Below, in pieces: positions 51,284 through 59,129 of a DNA stretch of 64,000 nt. The stretch covers positions 1 through 64,000 of the forward strand of contig JABCZJ010000010.1 of NCBI GenBank assembly GCA_013289715.1. The letters run 5' to 3'. How positions within the stretch are numbered: the first letter of the stretch is position 1; each line of letters begins with the position of its first letter. The notes under the pieces are model-generated. The model did not search any database, was not told the origin of the DNA, and saw nothing but the letters and a program-made list of their open reading frames with translations. The translations under genes were made by a program, and so were the position numbers. This DNA comes from Acidobacteriota bacterium (GTDB taxonomy: Bacteria > Acidobacteriota > Terriglobia > Acidiferrales > UBA7541).

Positions 51284-53746
51284 CTATATGACCCCGGGGC
51301 CGGACACTACTCGTGTGGTGTAGCTGATCGCCGCGTTCGTGGGATTTTCGAATTGCAAAGTGAAGAAAGTGGACTGCCCCGGCGCCAGACTGACATTTGA
51401 GCTGACAAAGGGGCTCAGGCGAGGCATCACGTACGCTGTCACGCCGGACTCGTTGTTCAGGGCAACGGACTCGGTCAAATTCTGAAGAACGAGCGAAATC
51501 GGCGCCATAAGGGTGTTCGCAGTGTTGTTCTTGACCGTGACCGACTGCGCGTAATGCTTGCTGACAGGATTGAGAACGATGGGGCCACGGGTGACGGTAA
51601 CGGAGCTGGTTACATCTGCGGCGCAGCCGCAGGGAAAGAAGACCGCCTCAATCGTGACGGGTGAATTCATCACCACTCCGGCGCTCGATTCGGTCGTCAG
51701 AAGGTTACCGAGACTGTCAAACCACTCGCCAAAGTAGTAGCCCGGATTCGGCGTGGCCGTTGCAATCACTGCTGAGCCCTCGTTCTCATCCGTCGTGCCC
51801 GCCGCTGGGGAGGTGGTGCCGCCGCCCGCTGGAGAGACCTCGATGGTCAGCGGGACCGTGACCGGTGGCGGAGCTTTCGTGAGAATTACGCAGGTAAGCC
51901 CGCCGAAAACATGCGGTGGTGCGCATGCTTCGTAGGCGCCGATGTCAAAACCGCCATCCTGCGGACGGTCCACTCCACGCTGGTCGGTCGAGAGAGACGT
52001 TGTTGGATCGGCCGCGTTGAACGCAGAGCTCGACGTGGAAATCGCCATCGTGGGCGTAATGCCGGGAGAGTTCAATTGCAACGGCCCAAGTTGCGGATCA
52101 GCAGTCACAACCACGCCAGGGCAGGCACCAAATGAGCCGCCCGCGCCGTTGCTCATGATTAGGTTTCCGGTGCCGCTGACGGTGACGCTGCCGTTGACGT
52201 AGCACTCGTTGGCACCGTTGTTGGCGATAATCGTATTGTTCAGCGTGAACCGTGCGGCACTGTCGCCATAGACGACGACTCCTGCCGCCGCTCCATCGGC
52301 TTGATTGCCGCTGATTGTGGAATCGATGATGGTTAAGGAGCCATCGCGGGCAAAGATCGCACCTGCAGCGCTGCCGTTTTCGGCGTTCACGCCGTAGTTC
52401 GAACCCCCTCGGCCATCAAAAAGAGAATTGTTGTAGAACGTACTGTTCTTGATCACGATTTCTCCCGAGTCAGAGAAAACCGCCCCACCGAGTGCGGCGC
52501 CGCCTCCCCCGCCGTTGTACGCGTCCGCGTTTCCGCCAAAGGCACCGCCCTGGCCAGGACCTCCTGTGTAGAAATCGGTTATAGAGGCCATTCCTCCACC
52601 TGCCCCGAATCCGCCGTTTCCTCCTTGGCCATCAGCCTCGCCGGAAAAACCTGTAACCGAACCACCACCTCCGCCGAAACCGCCGTTCCCACCCGTAACC
52701 GTGCCGCCCCCGCCCCCGCCTCCATAGGCTCCGGTGCCACCGCTTGAACTCTGAATGACGCTCCCACCTTCGTCGTAACCGGCACCCCCTCCGCCGCCCC
52801 CGGGGCAGGTACCATTATCTCCACCGCGGCCGCTTGTATTTCCGCCGTCGCCGCCGCATAGGTAGCCGCCGGGACCACCAGCACCGTTGGGGCTAGTGAG
52901 AGGTGCACTCGTCGCGCCGTTATTGACGGTACCTCCTCCTCCTCCTCCCGCGTTCGGTCCGTCGCCGCCATTTCCGCGCGCCCCGCCGCCACCTCCGCCA
53001 CCGAGAGTATTGGGGGCGTTCCCACCATTGCCGCCGAGGCCGCCGCCACCGCCACCACCACCATAATTGCCACCACCGTTTCCGCCGGTGGCGACGTTGC
53101 TCTCAAAAGTGCTGTTCTCTACCGTCAGCCCCCCGGATTGGACGTAGACTGCACCGCCGGCACCGAGACCTCCTCCGCCGCCGTCTGTGCCATTACCTCC
53201 CTTCGCGTAGAAACCCGTAATATGGACATTTTGCAGCGTGAGATTCCCGGTGCCAGACGAAACGCCATTAGGTGTAGTGATCGTGGCCGGCCCGACAGCG
53301 AAAAGCCGGGCATGCCCCGCACCGGCCCATTGCAAAGTCGCGCCGTAGCCCTGGATGGTGATGTTCGAGTTGATGATCGGCGTGGCCGTTGGCCCGTAAG
53401 GATTGTGGGCGTCCCAGCTTGTGTCCGTGAGCAACTGGAAGGTCGGAGGAATTGAGCCGGTGGGCAGGATGATTGTGTCGTTGCCGCTGCCAATCTCGCA
53501 TCCGGTGGTAATGAAATGATCGGGAATGGTGTAGTCGATGGCGATGCCATGGATGCCATCGAGCGTGTCGTGCAAGGTGGAGGAATAAATCGCCTCCTTC
53601 AACGAGCAGCCGCCTGTGGTGCTTACCTTGTCAGTGAGAGTCGTGACGTAAATTACGTTCGCCGAACCGGGCTGGCAGAACGCGAGTAGGAAAATCGCGA
53701 TGCCAACTAGAACAATAATTTGACGAAAGCCGCGGGGCTGGGACAC
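51284..53746 (-). CDS. Giant Gly-rich CSLREA/beta-helix surface protein, paralogue
   Basis: 820 residues when started at the GTG at 53744-53746, which has AGGAGG five bases upstream; an ATG at 53887 gives a longer frame through a conserved intergenic element and is rejected. Signal peptide IIVLVGIAIFLLAFCQPGSA, then NVIYVTTLTDKVSTTGGCSLKEA. The same order follows as in the neighbouring protein: Gly-rich beta-helix, DTSLSTDQRGVDRP-like 'SLSTDQRG' block, InlB-type repeat (EVSPAGGGTTSPAAGTTDEN) and VTVTRGPIVLNPVSKHYAQSV C-terminal domain. The two genes are 10 bases apart, a tandem paralogue pair. Confidence 0.88.
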   Translation of the reverse strand: MSQPRGFRQIIVLVGIAIFLLAFCQPGSANVIYVTTLTDKVSTTGGCSLKEAIYSSTLHDTLDGIHGIAIDYTIPDHFITTGCEIGSGNDTIILPTGSIPPTFQLLTDTSWDAHNPYGPTATPIINSNITIQGYGATLQWAGAGHARLFAVGPATITTPNGVSSGTGNLTLQNVHITGFYAKGGNGTDGGGGGLGAGGAVYVQSGGLTVENSTFESNVATGGNGGGNYGGGGGGGGLGGNGGNAPNTLGGGGGGGARGNGGDGPNAGGGGGGTVNNGATSAPLTSPNGAGGPGGYLCGGDGGNTSGRGGDNGTCPGGGGGGAGYDEGGSVIQSSSGGTGAYGGGGGGGTVTGGNGGFGGGGGSVTGFSGEADGQGGNGGFGAGGGMASITDFYTGGPGQGGAFGGNADAYNGGGGGAALGGAVFSDSGEIVIKNSTFYNNSLFDGRGGSNYGVNAENGSAAGAIFARDGSLTIIDSTISGNQADGAAAGVVVYGDSAARFTLNNTIIANNGANECYVNGSVTVSGTGNLIMSNGAGGSFGACPGVVVTADPQLGPLQLNSPGITPTMAISTSSSAFNAADPTTSLSTDQRGVDRPQDGGFDIGAYEACAPPHVFGGLTCVILTKAPPPVTVPLTIEVSPAGGGTTSPAAGTTDENEGSAVIATATPNPGYYFGEWFDSLGNLLTTESSAGVVMNSPVTIEAVFFPCGCAADVTSSVTVTRGPIVLNPVSKHYAQSVTVKNNTANTLMAPISLVLQNLTESVALNNESGVTAYVMPRLSPFVSSNVSLAPGQSTFFTLQFENPTNAAISYTTRVVSGPGVI

Positions 53747-53819
53747 GGCAACCTCCTGCTCGAAGCACGTTGAGGGATGAATGATCCCTTGTGAAGCTTT
53801 CTGGACCGTCGAGAAAGAC

Positions 53820-53880
53820 GCCGAACGCGGAAGGCGACCGGAACTCTCTTTTGGATCTCTATCTATAGAATCGGAAACGG
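53820..53880 (-). repeat. Conserved intergenic element, copy A
   Basis: About 61 bases, ~85% identical to 54976-55038, lying between the TPR gene stop (32 bases away) and the CSLREA gene start (about 74 bases away). On the minus strand it begins CCGTTTCCGATT, ends CCGCGTTCGGC, and contains GAGAG that can pair with a downstream TTTCTC. It is probably an untranslated regulatory or processing element. Confidence 0.6.
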
Positions 53881-53911
53881 GGAGCAAAACACGACAGCAG
53901 GCTTCACAAAA

Positions 53912-54838
53912 TTACCGAGGAATTTTGTACGCAGATTGGAGTTCCCTCCGATTTGCGCGAACCAGGGCAATGCTGGGGTAACCGGGACCTGGCTGGCGGC
54001 GTAGCAAACGAAGGACGCGCTTGTACAGTGCGTCAGATTCTCCGAGCTTGCCGCGGCGCGCGCAAACTACCGCGAGGTTGTTCAGGACGCTGGCAAGACG
54101 TGAATGCTTGCGCCCGAGTACATTTTCAAGCGCACGCAGGGCGTGGCGAAGCGCTCTTTCCGCTGCACGGAAACGGCCGTCTCGCGCATACAAGGCGCCG
54201 AGATTCGCGAGCGCTGCTGCCGTCTCGCAGTGGTGTTCACCGAACCTGCGGTGATAAGCACGCAGGACAGCACGCAGAATTCCCTTCGCCTCGCGCAATC
54301 GTCCGAGGTCAACCAGAATGGCAGCGAGGGCCGCTCGATCCTTAACTATAGCTAAGGGATCTGTCGCGGAGAGCGCTTTGCGTAGCCGCAGACCTCGTTG
54401 TGCGTACACTAACGCTCGCGCGTATCGGCCGCGCGCATGTTCGAGCCCGGCAAGATTGTGGCAAAGCGTCGCGCGAAACTCTCCTCGACGCGGATTCTTG
54501 CGCGAGATGAGGGCGCCGGCGCGGCGATACAGCTTCTCGGAACGCTCGAACCGGCCCGCATATTTCGAGAGGACGCCGAAATCATTCCATAGCGCCGCAA
54601 CGAAAAGCCGACTCGAACCCGAGCATCCCGCGGCGAGCGAAATCGCACGCCGGAACAGAACCGCAGCTCGGGCATATTTTCCGCGCGACGTCAGCCGAAG
54701 CGCCTGAGCGTGAAGCGCTTCGGCCGATTGCGGAGCGCGGTGATTCTCGCGCTGCTGCTGACGCACGGAGCCGAACCGTCGCGATTTCCTGTGTTCCGCT
54801 CCGCGCAACGGGTTGGCCGCGGAACGGGCCGGCGCCAT
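53912..54838 (-). CDS. TPR-repeat protein
   Basis: 308 residues from the ATG at 54838. Composed of tetratricopeptide-type repeats: ALRLTSRGKYARAAVLFRRAISLA, WNDFGVLSKYAGRFERSEKLYRRAGALI, NLAGLEHARGRYARALVYAQRGLRL, NLGALYARDGRFRAAERALRHALRAL and NNLAVVCARRGKLGESDALYKRVLRLL. The N-terminal ~35 residues are Arg-rich and non-repetitive, with no signal peptide. TPR proteins are scaffolds. Located between the kinase and the CSLREA genes in one direction and flanked by both copies of the repeated element, it may link signalling to the surface proteins. Confidence 0.8.
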   Translation of the reverse strand: MAPARSAANPLRGAEHRKSRRFGSVRQQQRENHRAPQSAEALHAQALRLTSRGKYARAAVLFRRAISLAAGCSGSSRLFVAALWNDFGVLSKYAGRFERSEKLYRRAGALISRKNPRRGEFRATLCHNLAGLEHARGRYARALVYAQRGLRLRKALSATDPLAIVKDRAALAAILVDLGRLREAKGILRAVLRAYHRRFGEHHCETAAALANLGALYARDGRFRAAERALRHALRALENVLGRKHSRLASVLNNLAVVCARRGKLGESDALYKRVLRLLRRQPGPGYPSIALVRANRRELQSAYKIPR

Positions 54839-54975
54839 ACTACGCGCGCAAGGCGATTTCGTTGTGGTTGACTGCGATCCTTGGAGACTTGTTAGGTTGC
54901 ACAGGTTTGGGAGTCTGGAGCTTCTTTTTCGCTGCCATTTTAGTTTCCTCCACTGATTTGCCTTCCGAGAGAACT

Positions 54976-55038
54976 GCCGAACGCGGATGGCGACCGGAGC
55001 TCTCTTTTTTGGGCCTCTACCTATGAAATCGGAAACGG
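54976..55038 (-). repeat. Conserved intergenic element, copy B
   Basis: Second copy of the element, located 35 bases after the kinase stop and before the TPR gene. Its GAGAG/CTCTC arms pair fully, whereas copy A has a G-U pair there, a hint of compensatory change. A 15-codon frame (start 54939) follows it but has no other support. Confidence 0.6.
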
Positions 55039-55072
55039 CAGGAAAAAGACGACACAGCGTAAGAATATTTTG

Positions 55073-57928
55073 CTACGGAAGCTCGCCCGTAATGAGTTGG
55101 GAAGAAGGCTGTTTGTTCGCCAGGCCGGGTGGCGCCGCCGAATTGCGAGTCATCGGCGGAGCGCTGCGACGCCAGATCTGCCGCAGAGACTGGCGAATCA
55201 GGAAGTTCCCGTTGGGTAGCTTGGTCTTCCAATGGCTGAATAACTCCGCCCGCTGTTTTTCGAGTTGGAGCGCGTCGTTAGCGCGTCCGGCGCGGCGCAG
55301 GAGAATTGCAAGCCCGGTCCAAACGCGGGCGATGCAGGTCGCATCGCGAAGATCGTTCTCTACGTCAGGTTTCCAGGCCATGAGCTTCGCTGAGAGCTCC
55401 TGATACGCTGCAACCGCTTTGACGATTTGGCCTGTCTCCGCGTAATCGTCCGCTTGGGCCCGCAACGCGTCTTCGGCCTCGCTCATCGGCGCGACTTGAT
55501 CCGCCGGGTAGACGTGCAGGTCGCGCAGAAGCTGGAACGCATCTTTGATGCGTCGCTCGGCATCCTCACCGCGCCCGGTCCAGCGGGCAGGATAAGATGA
55601 GACAGCGAGCAATTCTGCCTCAACCAATTGAGAGCTGTCATTCGGCTTTACTTCTCTGAGGCGGCCCAGTGCGTGGTCGTAGACCGTTAGAGCCTTGCGG
55701 GGATCTTCGTGCCGCAAAATATTGGCAAACTGGACGCTCGTAGCAGCCAGGAGAAACCGGCTCAGATAGTCGCTGGCATCCTTGCTGGCCAGGTCCTCGC
55801 CGGTTTCCATTCCTCGCTCGATCAGCCCCAGTGCCTGGTGATATCGCCCAAGGCTTGGCTCTGCGTCCGCTTGCCCCAGGATCAAGCCTTCGGTCAACAG
55901 GGCGTTCGCCAAATTAACGCGCAATGACGCGTGACCGGTCGCGGCCTGGAGTTGTTGCAGATCAACTTCCCTTTTCGCATCCCTGAGTGCGCCATCGAGG
56001 TCACCCGTTTGCCAGCGAGCAAGCACTAACGTTCCCATGACACTGCCTTCCACCCGGCGGGCGGATGGAACGGGCTGCACGATTTCCAAGGCCCGGTTGG
56101 CAGCGCGTACGGCTTTGTCAAAATGCCGGGTGTCGGCATACGCCTTGGCGACGTTTTGTTCGAAATACCCCATGCTGTAAACCTCGTGCGGGGTAAAGGG
56201 GCCACCAAGATGCGTAAAACGTTCGACCAAATCGCTGGTGTTGTTCGCCCACAAAAGCATTTCCTCGTAGCGCTCCTGAAAGCTGGCTAGTTCCATCCGA
56301 TCGTGCGCGATCGTGGTTGCGATGAAAAGCCCTCGCTGGTTCACCGGATCTCGCGCGAGAACGGCGTCTACAAATTGCTGTGCTTTGTCCAGGCTGACTT
56401 TTGCTGCCGCAAACTGCCCCAAATTGGGTGAAGTCGGATCACCTTGAACGTGCGCGACTCGTACATAGGCGTAGGCAGTTTCCAGTGCGAGGTCCTTGTC
56501 GCCGCGAACGTCACCACCGAGCGAAGTCAGGTATTGCAGCGAATCGGAAACGATCTGCATTCGGATATTCGTCGACCCGGGCAGACCTCGAATGTCATTG
56601 TCGAGTGCTATGAACTTGTTGGCCAGTTGGCGGACCTGGGCGAACCGTTGTTCGGCGGCCTTCCGCTCGCGATTGGCGATATAGAGCCCGGCGGAAAGGC
56701 TGCCGATCACAAGCACAACAGCGGCGGTCGTAGCCGTCAGGAGCGTCCGGTTGCGGCGCACGAACTTGGCGGCGTGATACGCGAGGGTATCCGGGCGGGC
56801 GCTAATCGGCTGCTGCCCGAGAAATCGCCGCAGATCCTCGGCAAGAGCCCCTACCGACGCGTAGCGTTCCTGCGGGTTTTTCTTGAGCGCCTTGCCCAGG
56901 ATCGTGTCCAGATCGCCCCGGAAAGTGCGCCGCAGTTTTTCTGGCGACGCGCGCCGCTTCCTCGCTGACTCTTCGTCCCGCGCGTCTACCGCCTCCGAAG
57001 GCCGCGCCGATTCCTTCCCGGTGATCGCCAGCAGGAGATCAGCCGGTGAGTGTGGAGCTGGCCCCGTCGGATGCTGTCCCGTCAGCAGCAAATAAAGCAG
57101 CACTCCCAGCGAATAAACGTCAGTCGCCGTTGTAATTTTGCCGCCACTCACCTGTTCTGGGGCTGCGAACAGAGGAGTCATGGCACCGCCTGCTTCGAGC
57201 GTGAGTTGCGTTGCTGCGCTGGGATTGGTTTCATCCGCGAGCAGCTTGGCGATTCCAAAGTCAAGAAGCTTGACGTTACCCCGGTCCGTCACGAGGACAT
57301 TGGACGGCTTGATGTCGCGATGGACCACCAGATTCGCGTGAGCTTGCGCAACGGCATCGAGGACATGCAGGAAAAGATCGATTCGCGCTTCCACCCCGAG
57401 CGTGTGCTGATCGCAAAAGTCGTCGATCTGCTTTCCCTTGACGTATTCAAGGACCAGGTATGGCTCGCCGTGGGTCGTCACCCCGGCGTCGACCAGTTCC
57501 GCGATGTTCGGGTGCGCCAATTGACCAAGAATTCTGCCTTCGCGCTTGAACCTCTGGGCTGACCCTTGGGAAGCAACCGCAAGACGCAGAAACTTCACAG
57601 CAACTTGGCGCTCGAACCGGCCATCGATGCGCTCGGCCAGCCAGACACTGCTCATTCCGCCTTCGCCAATATGCGAGATGAGCCTGTATGGGCCGAGCGC
57701 CTCCCCTGATAAACAATCCTTCGCGGGCCGCGGCGGCTCTTGCTCGAGGAAATGTTCCTGCGCGAGCGTGCGATGCTCCTCGAGGAGTTTTTCAAGCAGG
57801 CCGGCCAAATCCGATCTTTGCTCGCGGAAATCCGTCAGCCAGGTTGTGCGCTCTTCATCTGACAAGGAGAGCGCATGATCCAGAAAGGGGCTTACCTCTC
57901 GCCATTCGCCAGGCGTAAGCGTCGGCAC
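55073..57928 (-). CDS. Membrane Ser/Thr protein kinase with TPR-like sensor
   Basis: 951 residues. A ~80-residue N-terminal segment (PGEWREVSPFLDHALSLSDEER) typical of acidobacterial/planctomycete kinases is followed by the kinase domain: GEGGMSSVWLAER, Lys112 (VAVKFLRL), HRDIKPSN with Asp205, DFG at 223-225, PEQ and DVYSLGVLLY. A membrane helix at about 395-418 leads to a C-terminal ~530 residues of TPR-like helices, which would be extracytoplasmic. It starts six bases after the ECF sigma gene ends, so the two form an operon. Probably senses envelope conditions and acts on the sigma factor. Confidence 0.93.
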   Translation of the reverse strand: MPTLTPGEWREVSPFLDHALSLSDEERTTWLTDFREQRSDLAGLLEKLLEEHRTLAQEHFLEQEPPRPAKDCLSGEALGPYRLISHIGEGGMSSVWLAERIDGRFERQVAVKFLRLAVASQGSAQRFKREGRILGQLAHPNIAELVDAGVTTHGEPYLVLEYVKGKQIDDFCDQHTLGVEARIDLFLHVLDAVAQAHANLVVHRDIKPSNVLVTDRGNVKLLDFGIAKLLADETNPSAATQLTLEAGGAMTPLFAAPEQVSGGKITTATDVYSLGVLLYLLLTGQHPTGPAPHSPADLLLAITGKESARPSEAVDARDEESARKRRASPEKLRRTFRGDLDTILGKALKKNPQERYASVGALAEDLRRFLGQQPISARPDTLAYHAAKFVRRNRTLLTATTAAVVLVIGSLSAGLYIANRERKAAEQRFAQVRQLANKFIALDNDIRGLPGSTNIRMQIVSDSLQYLTSLGGDVRGDKDLALETAYAYVRVAHVQGDPTSPNLGQFAAAKVSLDKAQQFVDAVLARDPVNQRGLFIATTIAHDRMELASFQERYEEMLLWANNTSDLVERFTHLGGPFTPHEVYSMGYFEQNVAKAYADTRHFDKAVRAANRALEIVQPVPSARRVEGSVMGTLVLARWQTGDLDGALRDAKREVDLQQLQAATGHASLRVNLANALLTEGLILGQADAEPSLGRYHQALGLIERGMETGEDLASKDASDYLSRFLLAATSVQFANILRHEDPRKALTVYDHALGRLREVKPNDSSQLVEAELLAVSSYPARWTGRGEDAERRIKDAFQLLRDLHVYPADQVAPMSEAEDALRAQADDYAETGQIVKAVAAYQELSAKLMAWKPDVENDLRDATCIARVWTGLAILLRRAGRANDALQLEKQRAELFSHWKTKLPNGNFLIRQSLRQIWRRSAPPMTRNSAAPPGLANKQPSSQLITGELP

Positions 57929-57934
57929 AGTTGG

Positions 57935-58537
57935 TCAACTCTCCAGGGCTCTTCTCAGAGTGCTATGCAAGTAGATGCGTGCTTTCTCCCATTGGCGCTG
58001 GATGGTTCGTTCGGAGACATCTCTGGTGGCAGCGATTTCGGCAAATGAAAAACCGCAGAAGAACTTCAGATCAACGATTTCGGCCAATGCCGGCTCAGCC
58101 TTGGCCAGTTCGTCGAGCGCCTGACTGATCTCGTCAAGCTTGCTTTCATCCAGGCCGTTTTCGATCCCGGTTTCGAGCGAGGTAATTTCGAATTGGCCGC
58201 CGCGCTTCTGAGCCTGGCGGCTCCTGGCGTGATCAATAATCAGGCCGCGCATGACCCGAGCGGCATACCCCATGAACCTGTTGCGATCCGGGAAGGAGGT
58301 GCCCTCTCTTCCGGCCATTTCGATATATGCCTTGTGCAGGAGCGTTGTGGCGCTCAGCGTCATGGGCGCGCCGTGTCGCGCTAGTTCATGCAGCGCGATT
58401 CGCCGCAATTCAGCGTAAAGAGCGCTAAACAGCGCGTCTGCAGCCGGCCTGCTCCCGCCTTCGGCTGCTTGCATTAACGCCACGAGGCTGGAGCCATTCC
58501 CCAAGACAGTCCTCGCAATTGGGAATTTCCCGGACAA
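57935..58537 (-). CDS. ECF-type RNA polymerase sigma factor
   Basis: 200 residues. The start is a TTG at 58535-58537 (SGKFPIARTVLGNGSS...), with an ATG about 24 codons further in as alternative. Region 2 is visible as ADALFSALYAELRRIALHELA...ATTLLHKAYIEM, with YAARVMRGLIIDHARSRQAQKRGG. Region 4 is FFCGFSFAEIAATRDVSERTIQRQWEKARIYLH. The pattern matches the acidobacterial/planctomycete ECF group (TIGR02999-like), normally encoded next to a kinase as here. Such sigma factors lack classical anti-sigma factors and may be switched by phosphorylation. Confidence 0.92.
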   Translation of the reverse strand: MSGKFPIARTVLGNGSSLVALMQAAEGGSRPAADALFSALYAELRRIALHELARHGAPMTLSATTLLHKAYIEMAGREGTSFPDRNRFMGYAARVMRGLIIDHARSRQAQKRGGQFEITSLETGIENGLDESKLDEISQALDELAKAEPALAEIVDLKFFCGFSFAEIAATRDVSERTIQRQWEKARIYLHSTLRRALES

Positions 58538-58897
58538 GGGATCGAGATAGAATTGTCGCGCATTCTACCTCAAAACTCCTGAGAACACCCGTTCCCAGGC
58601 GAGACCTCTATGGGGATTCAAGAGCGCCTACCGATGACACCACCGCCGTCACCAGCCTGTAATCTCCCAGACCCCCGCTTGCGTTCGGGCGTTAGGCTTT
58701 CAACCCACTACCCCAACTTCGCTCACGCCACATGAGGCTTGGCTAGAAAAGGGACAACTCGCTAAAAGCGGTGACTTATCAGGCCTTACGACCAGAGCCG
58801 AATTTCATTGAAGGTGAAGAGTACCAGAGGTGATCAGCTTCCGGCCCTCCAGATAGAAACGCACGGACAGGTCGCGCTCTAGAATGGGGTCCGCTAC
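58538..58897 (-). other. Upstream region of the sigma-kinase operon
   Basis: 360 bases with no clear gene. It should contain the promoter of the sigma factor gene. I did not find a second copy of the conserved intergenic element here. Confidence 0.4.
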
Positions 58898-59101
58898 CTA
58901 GAAGAATTCGTCTTGCAGCGGACTGGCGAGCGCCTCGTCGCGGGTCAGGGGAATTTCAACCTGTTTGAAGTCTAGGTGCCGCGATTTCTCTCCCTCCTCG
59001 ATGTGCGTGTTGAATGCTGGGTCGGAAGGTCTAACAGTTGGCTCAATCCAATGGCGCTCGGTCAGGGCATCGACTGTGAGCGAAGCGTTGAACTCAATCA
59101 C
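58898..59101 (-). CDS. Small hypothetical protein or fragment
   Basis: 67 residues from a GTG start: VIEFNASLTVDALTERHWIEP and an acidic remainder ending ALASPLQDEFF. The composition is protein-like and lacks the Arg/Pro bias of chance frames. It could be the C-terminal fragment of a lost gene, because coding-like text continues upstream of the GTG. No ribosome site and no family recognised. Confidence 0.35.
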   Translation of the reverse strand: MIEFNASLTVDALTERHWIEPTVRPSDPAFNTHIEEGEKSRHLDFKQVEIPLTRDEALASPLQDEFF

Positions 59102-59129
59102 GATCCGGAGGCGGCAGCGGGCGGGTCGT

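Noticed and set aside
53747..53887. ATG start at 53887 for the second CSLREA protein
   Set aside because: It would translate through the conserved intergenic element, whereas the GTG at 53746 has an AGGAGG site and directly precedes a normal signal peptide.
54889..54939. 15-codon frame after the conserved element copy B (MAAKKKLQTPKPVAT)
   Set aside because: Although GGAGG precedes the ATG, it ends after 15 codons and nothing shows it is conserved; it could be a leader peptide but support is too thin to list as a gene.
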